A stretch of DNA of 9,060 nt. Origin: a bacterium (GTDB lineage: Bacteria; Ratteibacteria; UBA8468; B48-G9; JAFGKM01). Positions 7,401-9,060 of the stretch are shown in pieces; the stretch's first letter is position 1, and each line of letters starts with the position of its first letter. The DNA lies in the NCBI GenBank assembly GCA_029548585.1, contig JAKPNC010000023.1, positions 1-9,060 on the forward strand, written 5' to 3'. Made by a program: the position numbers and the translations under genes. Under the pieces are notes generated by a model, which saw only the letters and a program-made list of their open reading frames with translations, did no database searches and was not told the origin of the DNA.

Positions 7401-8613
7401 GGAGCTTGGAGTATAAATCCCTGGCCATGGCATACTTTCCCTCATCCCTGTAGGTATCTCCCGCCTTCATTCTGGCGTTGAAGATATGGTGTTTCAAGGC
7501 TCCGCCCGTTTCCGTAACCTTCTTGTAACAAGACCTTGCGGCGCCGTAATTCTTTCCTTCGAGGTAAACATCCGCCTGCTTGAAAAGGCAGTGAACCCTG
7601 TAGTAGGGGGTCAGCTTCTCAATATCCAGTATCTCGTCGTAAGTCTTAAGGGCTTTCTGGTATTTTTTTTCAAGCCGGTAACTTTCCGCTATGCTGAAAA
7701 GGGCCATCTCGTTGCCGAAGCTCGGAAGGTTTTTCAACATCAAGTAAATTCTTCTTGCTCCCTCGTAATCTCCTGCCTTAATCAGTTCCCCGGCTTTTGA
7801 AAAAGCTTCCTTTGTGGATATTCCTGCATTTCCCTTGCCCGTTTTTGATATCTCCTCGGCGCTCAACGCCCTGTTATATATGACTACCTCGTCAATATCA
7901 AGGAGCACCGACCCTCCGCTCCTGTACCCGATCCTGAAAGGAGCCTTCCCGGAGTAATATTCTCCGGAATATTCTGTGGAAGCGGCTAATTCCCCGTCAA
8001 CGTAAAGCTTCATATCCTTGCCGTCCCACGTTGCAGCGACGTGATGCCATATACCGTCTGAATACATCTTGTCGCTCTTGGCCCGTACGTTGTTATTTGG
8101 GATGCCTATGTCAAAAGTCAGCCATTTTGAAGGAGAGTACTCTGTCTTTATGCGCCGGCCACTGCCCCAGCCGGCCGGTTGGGAAACTATATAACCCCTC
8201 TTTCCATTGGGGGGAACAATAATGCTCCCGGGCCCGTTCTTGCGCATCCAGATTTCCACCGTGAAATTCTTATCCGCTATTTCTACGGGTTTCCCCTGGT
8301 ACCACCCCCTGTCCAGGCTTACAGCTTTCTTTTCGGGCCACCTGCCTTCGATGACCTTCAGGTCGTCAAAGGTCTCCTTGGTTTTTACATCAACGAAAGG
8401 GAAAAACTTCAGGTCCCCGCCTTTGCCGCTCAGGTCTTTTACGATGCTTTTACTGTCAGATACATCCTCGAAGGTGTAATACCTGGCAACTGAAGGGTCG
8501 TTCTTCAACGCATCCCTTCTCCTGAGCCAATCAGAGTACCCGCTTTCCTCTCCCTTCGCGTTCAGGGCAACTGCCATGATACAGATAAACAGATATGCAA
8601 AAATCTTTCTCAT
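4441..8613 (-). CDS. Secreted LamG-TPR-beta-helix (GH141-like)-CBM9 modular protein, probable polysaccharide-active enzyme
   Basis: The 1390-aa protein is modular. Residues 1-20 form a signal peptide (ALNA at the cleavage site). About 40-260 is a LamG/concanavalin-like domain (FTVEIWMRK at 117, WHHVAATWDGKDMKLYVDGE at 189-208, IDEVVIYNRALSAEEI at 240-255). About 265-425 contains several tetratricopeptide-like helices (AGDYEGARRIY, KKYQKALKTYDEIL, GKNYGAARSCYKKV, GKYAMARDLYSKLL). About 457-1145 begins YVSVTGNDGDPGTKERPF and continues VYLRGGKYFF and YRSYPGETARLIGGRQVSGF, the usual entry to GH141-like right-handed beta-helix glycosidases, then Asn-rich coils (SNIVIFGLTI, NNHIHDF, NNFFHHI, NNIFVDAG). 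About 1183-1385 resembles a CBM9-type domain (IVIDGRLDPEEW, then WVSEIMIPFDNLG). Known GH141 enzymes act on fucose or xylan; I cannot name the substrate or catalytic residues here. GGAGGTGGGAG lies directly before the ATG. Transfer to the cell surface is likely, but no anchor is visible. Confidence 0.82.
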   Translation of the reverse strand: MRKIFAYLFICIMAVALNAKGEESGYSDWLRRRDALKNDPSVARYYTFEDVSDSKSIVKDLSGKGGDLKFFPFVDVKTKETFDDLKVIEGRWPEKKAVSLDRGWYQGKPVEIADKNFTVEIWMRKNGPGSIIVPPNGKRGYIVSQPAGWGSGRRIKTEYSPSKWLTFDIGIPNNNVRAKSDKMYSDGIWHHVAATWDGKDMKLYVDGELAASTEYSGEYYSGKAPFRIGYRSGGSVLLDIDEVVIYNRALSAEEISKTGKGNAGISTKEAFSKAGELIKAGDYEGARRIYLMLKNLPSFGNEMALFSIAESYRLEKKYQKALKTYDEILDIEKLTPYYRVHCLFKQADVYLEGKNYGAARSCYKKVTETGGALKHHIFNARMKAGDTYRDEGKYAMARDLYSKLLVEEESSSNPHDGYRLDLRDRLTSIDGYEDGKELKNPRDERKERINKPRQAVYVSVTGNDGDPGTKERPFRTVERARLEVRKIKEAGMPGEGLTVYLRGGKYFFSEGLSLDSEDSGGPGSPVVYRSYPGETARLIGGRQVSGFRPLTDSSELKKLPAEAKGKVWFADLKESGITDYGTLLNRGGYCYNGEPNPAAMELFYEGKAMQLARWPNQGYERVAGFPKADGFDQHRKANYQKGTFCYPGDRPQRWLEEKEIWLHGYWYFEYSKDHVKVAGIDPKNRSIKVLPDIRWWEKYPLYAVPILDKAPFYAYNILMELDAPGEWYADRDTGRLYFYPPGDIAKGETLVSTLDMPVIRMKNASNIVIFGLTIEAGRRNGIEMEGGTNNLVAGCLIRNTGQSAIIIENGWNHEVAGCDMYGMGEGGVSLSGGDRKKLIPACHKVENNHIHDFNRFDGGYRHAVKVDGIGQRISRNVISGSPMQAIHFNANDNIIEFNELYDSPYEGREIGCMYVYGESWSLMNRGNIIRNNFFHHISYHSSPNLTQGLNAIHLDAVNAGIVMEKNFFYRFPAGISSTHPGNRIENNIFVDAGMVSIAQGDRTSLFQKNADPDEEPNYSSISNWANIMRSVNYKQPPWSHRYPQLTGLMAEQVTDWSKKRGSVIERNINKGGKFISYSRGTGRYTLDSNNMDSEEILFADESRMDFSLPDGDPVYGLTGFEPLDMKNIGVYRDETRSSWPISREPVKYYKTDWQKSYAATSNLAPVKRVSKPLEYTIRRKEKPIVIDGRLDPEEWMGLSEKDAMTIKQYYTGEDKKGPASRAWMVYDDKYIYIAMSHEPDPWKEGMSASLKDKDKYGPVVEIVFEGQTGPSTKSWWREDMVTGPLYILWFLSNGKYEVRNNFGMPYAMLVKLQSSIKYQSTVIDPSTFSWVSEIMIPFDNLGIDPAEAGKLSFNIGIGKRPGWFAWVATGDSIWRVENAGFIKFEKKNVK

Positions 8614-8757
8614 CTCCCACCTCCATGGTGCACGTTCAACAGGTTAAAAAAAATACCCGCTCACAGGTTCTCCTGCCTGGTAAGATAAGATCGCCCTCCT
8701 CTGCTGCTTGAAACCTGAACGATTCAAGCCATGTCTCATGCCCGTTTAAAAACTGGA

Positions 8758-8771
8758 AAGCCGCGGCTTGA
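8758..8771. promoter_or_regulatory. Palindrome copy 1 (AAGCCGCGGCTT + GA), candidate operator
   Basis: AAGCCGCGGCTT (8758-8769) is a perfect 12-base palindrome. With the following GA it matches 13 of 14 bases of a second copy at 8947-8960. The trailing TTGAGA could act as a -35 box, but the best -10 (TATCAT, 8793-8798) is 19 bases away. An inverse half-site TCAAGCC lies at 8724-8730. It could be a repressor or activator site for either divergent gene. Confidence 0.4.
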
Positions 8772-8946
8772 GATCGTAAAAAGGTACATTGATATCATAA
8801 CACATTAAAGGGTAGTTTGCCACATTGCCGCAGTGAGTCTGTACGGAGCAAGAAATGGTAAATGAAGCATAAAGGAGAGAGCAAGCCTGTTTCAGGGCAA
8901 GAGAATGGATAAGGGTTTCCTGATTCACAGGGCTATGGAATTGGCT

Positions 8947-8960
8947 AAGCCACGGCTTGA
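8947..8960. promoter_or_regulatory. Palindrome copy 2 (AAGCCACGGCTT + GA), overlapping the hpf -35 box
   Basis: AAGCC-AC-GGCTT is an inverted repeat with five-base arms, differing by one base from the perfect palindrome 189 bases upstream. Its last two bases (8957-8958) are the first two of the TTGACA -35 element, so a protein bound here would directly affect RNA polymerase at the hpf-like promoter. Confidence 0.42.
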
Positions 8961-8985
8961 CAGGCCGCAGGCATTAGAATAGAAT
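8957..8985 (+). promoter_or_regulatory. Sigma70-type promoter for the HPF-like gene
   Basis: A perfect TTGACA (8957-8962) is followed after 17 bases by TAGAAT (8980-8985, 5/6 match). The predicted start near 8992 gives a leader of about 44 nt ahead of the ATG at 9036. The leader includes the CTTTCAGAAAG palindrome (9017-9027), which overlaps the start of the ribosome binding site AAAGGGA. Confidence 0.68.
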
Positions 8986-9035
8986 ATAAAAAAACTCGTC
9001 CTGGTTTGAAACAATTCTTTCAGAAAGGGAAAAAG

Positions 9036-9060
9036 ATGCAGGTTCATATTACAGGCAAAT
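9036..9060 (+). CDS. hpf: Probable ribosome hibernation promoting factor (HPF/RaiA family), first 8 codons only
   Basis: The window ends after MQVHITGK and one base. HPF/YfiA proteins characteristically begin M-Q-[IV]-x-[IV]-T-G-[KR], the first strand of the beta-alpha-beta-beta-beta-alpha fold that binds the 30S subunit and stabilises inactive 70S or 100S ribosomes in stationary phase. AAAGGGA (9024-9030) gives a well-spaced ribosome binding site, and a near-consensus promoter lies at 8957-8985. The assignment rests on eight residues plus the initiation signals, so it is tentative. Length (short or long HPF) cannot be judged. Confidence 0.55.

Larger units (their letters stand above)
8614..9035. 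other. Divergent intergenic region between the modular secreted protein gene and the hpf-like gene
   Basis: These 422 bases hold no convincing gene. They contain the ribosome binding site of the minus-strand modular protein gene, an inverted repeat GCTTGAA/TTCAAGC (8706-8712 and 8723-8729), two AAGCCRCGGCTTGA palindromes (8758 and 8947) and the hpf-like promoter. For the minus-strand gene I see no promoter close to consensus. Three frames of 25-60 codons (minus 8746-8928; plus 8731-8808 and 8905-8982) lack ribosome binding sites and known motifs. Confidence 0.55.

Noticed and set aside
8746..8928. Minus-strand frame of 60 codons
   Set aside because: No ribosome binding site or recognisable motif; it covers the candidate regulatory palindrome.
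8731..8982. Two plus-strand frames of exactly 25 codons (8731-8808 and 8905-8982), both containing KPRL
   Set aside because: The shared residues come from the palindrome both frames cross; neither has a ribosome binding site, and the second overlaps the hpf-like promoter. Equal length is taken as coincidence.
1..9060. CRISPR arrays, insertion sequences, transposases, integrases, prophage or rRNA genes
   Set aside because: No regularly spaced direct repeats, no terminal inverted repeats flanking a transposase, and no such protein families were seen on either strand.

Overview
The window looks like bacterial chromosome from a Gram-negative (diderm) organism of middling G+C content, with strong GGAGG-type ribosome binding sites. 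Two lipoprotein signal peptides, an entericidin-type peptide and large secreted LamG / beta-helix / CBM9 proteins fit an environmental lineage. The family mix (ceramidase-like enzyme, LamG and GH141-like proteins) recalls Planctomycetes/Lentisphaerae/Verrucomicrobia-type or related uncultured phyla. That placement is an inference from families only; no rRNA or marker gene is present to settle it.

Layout, left to right. Positions 1-85 (minus) hold the first 28 codons of a YbaK/EbsC-type aminoacyl-tRNA deacylase, with a near-consensus promoter behind it. Positions 86-870 hold no gene I can defend. Positions 871-2134 (plus) form a small envelope cluster: an LRAT-like thiol enzyme with a C-terminal membrane anchor, a lipoprotein of unknown function, and a 42-aa entericidin-like lipopeptide too short for usual ORF cut-offs. 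Convergent to it, and all on the minus strand, are a ceramidase-family (PF04734-like) protein at 2239-3708, a 100-aa secreted protein at 4031-4333, and a 1390-aa secreted multidomain protein at 4441-8613. The large protein comes first in transcription order. Positions 8614-9035 are a regulatory intergenic region. Positions 9036-9060 (plus) are the first codons of a probable ribosome hibernation factor (HPF/RaiA), with a TTGACA-17-TAGAAT promoter whose -35 box overlaps a palindrome.

The minus-strand trio could work together outside the cell or at the envelope. The large protein would bind and cleave a polysaccharide through its LamG, GH141-like helix and CBM9 modules. The ceramidase-like protein would hydrolyse an unknown amide or ester. 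Gaps of 107 and 322 bp mean a single operon is not proven. The most unusual items are the LamG-TPR-beta-helix-CBM9 architecture, the bacterial LRAT protein whose layout mirrors animal PLAAT/H-rev107 enzymes (thiol hydrolase plus C-terminal membrane segment) but lacks the second His, the ceramidase relative with Thr in place of the nucleophilic Ser, and the paired AAGCCRCGGCTTGA palindromes near the hpf promoter. I found no clear new defence, mobile or CRISPR system.
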